Assembly: GCA_016199425.1 (NCBI GenBank)
Contig: JACQGT010000634.1
Coordinates: forward strand, 1 to 6,785
Direction: 5' to 3'
From: Chloroflexota bacterium
Lineage (GTDB): Bacteria; Chloroflexota; Anaerolineae; Caldilineales; Caldilineaceae
Length of the DNA stretch: 6,785 nt
Position 1 is the first letter of the stretch; each line of letters begins with the position of its first letter. Under the pieces are notes generated by a model. It was not told the origin of the DNA. It did no database searches and saw nothing but the letters and a program-made list of their open reading frames with translations. The position numbers and the translations under genes are program-made. Shown here piece after piece: positions 4,842 through 6,785 of the stretch.

Positions 4842-6785
4842 TTGAGTGAAGTCGCCACACAGCGGGCCGAACTGGCAAAACTCGACTACAGCGCGCAGGC
4901 CCTGGACACAACCGTGGCCGAAGTCCTGGCAAAACTCTACAGCGTCTGGGATGAAGTCTCACCAGAGGATCAGGACGCCATTCAGTACAGACGGCGCACT
5001 CTGGTCTCGGCGCTGACCCGGGCTGGCAGCAGCGGGGAGGAGACGGAGCAACTGCTCGTCGATTTTCTGCGCGGGTTGGAAGCCATCGACAGCGTTGTGC
5101 GTCTGGCTTTTGCCGAACTCAAACGGGGCAAACAGACCCAGACTTTTCGCAGCGGCGGGCGGGGCGGCGCGAGCGCCGGGGTGATCGATACCCTCTCCGC
5201 CGCGCCGGCCACAGGCGGCGATCCTCTGCTCGACGCCGGCGAGACGGTCCCCTATCACACAAAAGTCGATTTCCCCACCAGCATTTCCAGCCGGGATGAG
5301 TCGGTCCACCCGCTGGTTGTGCAGTTGGTGATCAACAAACCGGCCCACAGCCGGGCAGATGTACTGCTTGAACTCCCCTTCATCGATGAAAATACGCCAG
5401 AACTGATCGAAGTTCATCTCAACGCGTCGGGCTTTGAGGAGACCACCCACGTCTATCGTCGCACTCTGGTCGTTTACAAAGGCGAAGATTCAGACCCGGC
5501 CATTTTCCTGCTCAAATTGCTGGATAGAAGCAGCGGCGACAAAGAGCTGCGCCTGGATTTCTACCACCTGGGCTACCCCATCGGCACGGCCACCTTCAAG
5601 AGCGAAGTGACACTCTTCAATACGGGTGGCCCTGTTCCTACACGCACACCTGCCGGCGGTCGCCCGGCCATCCGCACCGCGCCCCGTCCGTTGCTCGGCG
5701 GTCGTCCCGGACAACCTGCGCCGGAGCCTGCAGCGGACAAGAGCGAGAGTTTGGGCAGCGCGGCGTTGATCGAAGGCATCGATGGGCTGCAATTCGTCGC
5801 ACCCAGCACTCTGCGACCCGATGTGATCCTGCGGGTGGCGCGGGATGCGGACGACAAGACGCTCCATTTCACGCTACTTTCGCCCCAGGCCAAAACTGGC
5901 TACCGGAAAAAGGCGATGGGCAGCGTCGTTCTGCAAAAGTTGAAAGACCCCACCCTCCTTCTGGGCGACTATTTCGCGGACCTGGACCAACTGGCGCGCA
6001 ACGCCACCGAAGCCCTGGGCGACGCCGAAGCCCTGGATTACGTGGCAACCACCGAAGGCATCGGCAGCGATCTCTACGACCAGCTTTTCCCCGACGAACT
6101 GAAGGCCGAATATTGGCGGCTCAAAGAGTTGCGAGAGCAGGGCGTCATCCAGACGCTGCTGATTCTGAGCGACGAGCCGTGGGTGCCCTGGGAGATCATC
6201 TACCCCTTTGACGACGAACACGGCGCGGACGATTTTCTGGCCGCGGCCTGGCATCTGACCCGCTGGCAAGCCGGCCGCGCCCTCAACCCCCATCTCAATG
6301 TGCAGGCGGCGCAGGTGATTACGCCAGACCTGGACCTGAGCTTTGTCAAGGAAGAGAGCGCCTACTTCACCCGTCTGGCCGACGCGCCCCGGCCTATCCG
6401 AGTATCCCCACCGATTACGACTCGCCAGCTTTTTCTCGCTCAGATCGAGACAGGCGGGGTGCAACTTCTGCACTTTGCTACCCACGGCAATTTCAACGGG
6501 CAAAACGCCGATCGCTCCCCCATTCTTATGGAAGGGGGCGAGACGATTACACCTGTGGACCTGAGCAAACCCCGCACCCAGGGCATCCGCAAGGAGCGGC
6601 CTATCGTCTTTCTCAACGCCTGTCATGGCGGCAAGCTGGAATTTACCCTGACCGGTATGGGCGGCTGGGCGGAGCGGATGGTGAACCACGTGGCCGCCAC
6701 CGCTTTTGTGGGGGCCTATTGGGAGATCAGCGATCAGTTGGCCTCGCTCTTTTCCCGCACCTTCTACGACGCCCTGCGCGGCCAG
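4842..6785 (+). CDS. CHAT-domain cysteine protease (caspase-like), cut by the right edge
   Basis: The open frame has no stop up to the end of the window (648 residues seen). The C-terminal half is a CHAT domain, the caspase/separase-related protease fold: the PWVPWEIIY segment (446-454), LLHFATHGNF (542-551) with catalytic His548, VFLNACHGG (589-597) with catalytic Cys594, and AFVGAYWEISDQLASLF (621-637). Probably only the last few dozen residues of the domain are missing, though further domains could follow. The N-terminus (1-100) is helical and charged; residues about 141-262 form a beta-rich domain (for example HPLVVQLVINKP and LRLDFYHLGYPIGTATF); 262-305 is a Pro/Gly/Arg-rich hinge; 310-440, including LYDQLFPDEL at 411-420, is the segment that often precedes CHAT. 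No signal peptide, membrane helix or TPR is visible. Relatives act as effectors, for example TPR-CHAT in type III-E CRISPR and proteases activating gasdermins; no such partner is present here. Start TTG is set by the AGGAGG. Substrate and trigger unknown. Confidence 0.9.
   Translation, partial: MSEVATQRAELAKLDYSAQALDTTVAEVLAKLYSVWDEVSPEDQDAIQYRRRTLVSALTRAGSSGEETEQLLVDFLRGLEAIDSVVRLAFAELKRGKQTQTFRSGGRGGASAGVIDTLSAAPATGGDPLLDAGETVPYHTKVDFPTSISSRDESVHPLVVQLVINKPAHSRADVLLELPFIDENTPELIEVHLNASGFEETTHVYRRTLVVYKGEDSDPAIFLLKLLDRSSGDKELRLDFYHLGYPIGTATFKSEVTLFNTGGPVPTRTPAGGRPAIRTAPRPLLGGRPGQPAPEPAADKSESLGSAALIEGIDGLQFVAPSTLRPDVILRVARDADDKTLHFTLLSPQAKTGYRKKAMGSVVLQKLKDPTLLLGDYFADLDQLARNATEALGDAEALDYVATTEGIGSDLYDQLFPDELKAEYWRLKELREQGVIQTLLILSDEPWVPWEIIYPFDDEHGADDFLAAAWHLTRWQAGRALNPHLNVQAAQVITPDLDLSFVKEESAYFTRLADAPRPIRVSPPITTRQLFLAQIETGGVQLLHFATHGNFNGQNADRSPILMEGGETITPVDLSKPRTQGIRKERPIVFLNACHGGKLEFTLTGMGGWAERMVNHVAATAFVGAYWEISDQLASLFSRTFYDALRGQ

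Noticed and set aside
5874..6689. Minus-strand open frame of 271 codons opposite the CHAT domain
   Set aside because: The plus strand here encodes clear CHAT motifs with both catalytic residues; the antisense frame has no ribosome binding site or recognisable domain and is a high-GC shadow.
1..6785. CRISPR array or type III-E context for the CHAT gene
   Set aside because: No regularly spaced repeats of 25-40 bp and no Cas or gRAMP-like gene occur in the window.

Overview
The window is 6785 bp of high-GC bacterial DNA carrying seven genes: a branched-chain amino acid type ABC transporter ATPase (LivG-like), a solitary HigA-type antitoxin, a two-gene PIN-domain toxin/antitoxin operon, a long-chain acyl-CoA synthetase, a JAB/MPN (M67) metalloprotease, and a large CHAT-domain cysteine protease that runs off the right edge. 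The mix (LivG-like ATPase and COG1022-type acyl-CoA synthetase, DUF6364/PIN_3 toxin pair, CHAT protease, short tandem-repeat debris between genes) is what I would expect from a Chloroflexota genome, perhaps Anaerolineae or Caldilineae. This is an impression from gene content; no ribosomal or marker gene is present to prove it.

Layout. Positions 1-144 are non-coding, with three degenerate copies of a 10-mer at the left end and a near-perfect 17-bp inverted repeat just before the first gene. 145-939 (+) is the LivG-like ATPase. Seven bases later comes higA (947-1267, +), with no higB partner. It converges, 4 bp apart, on the PIN toxin (1272-1694, -), whose start overlaps the stop of its antitoxin (1691-1942, -) in an ATGA junction. 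The toxin operon has a strong promoter reading leftward. 2059-3975 (+) is the acyl-CoA synthetase. It converges on the JAB/MPN protease (4001-4612, -). The 229-bp gap 4613-4841 holds a 7-mer tandem repeat and a very good sigma-70-type promoter for the CHAT gene (4842-6785+, +), which starts at TTG behind an AGGAGG ribosome binding site.

How the genes relate. LivG-like ATPases and acyl-CoA synthetases of this type often sit side by side in transport/activation operons. Here a stretch of lower GC carrying three toxin-antitoxin genes lies exactly between them, which suggests insertion into a former operon. The permease, binding-protein and LivF genes are not in the window, so the LivG-like protein must find its partners elsewhere or left of position 1. 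The right half is different in kind: two proteases of unrelated classes (zinc JAMM and Cys/His CHAT), divergently arranged around a shared intergenic region. The CHAT protein has a helical N-terminus, a beta-rich middle domain and a Pro/Gly/Arg-rich hinge before the protease, an architecture that suggests a signalling or conflict (defence/cell-death) effector; its trigger and partners probably lie beyond the window.
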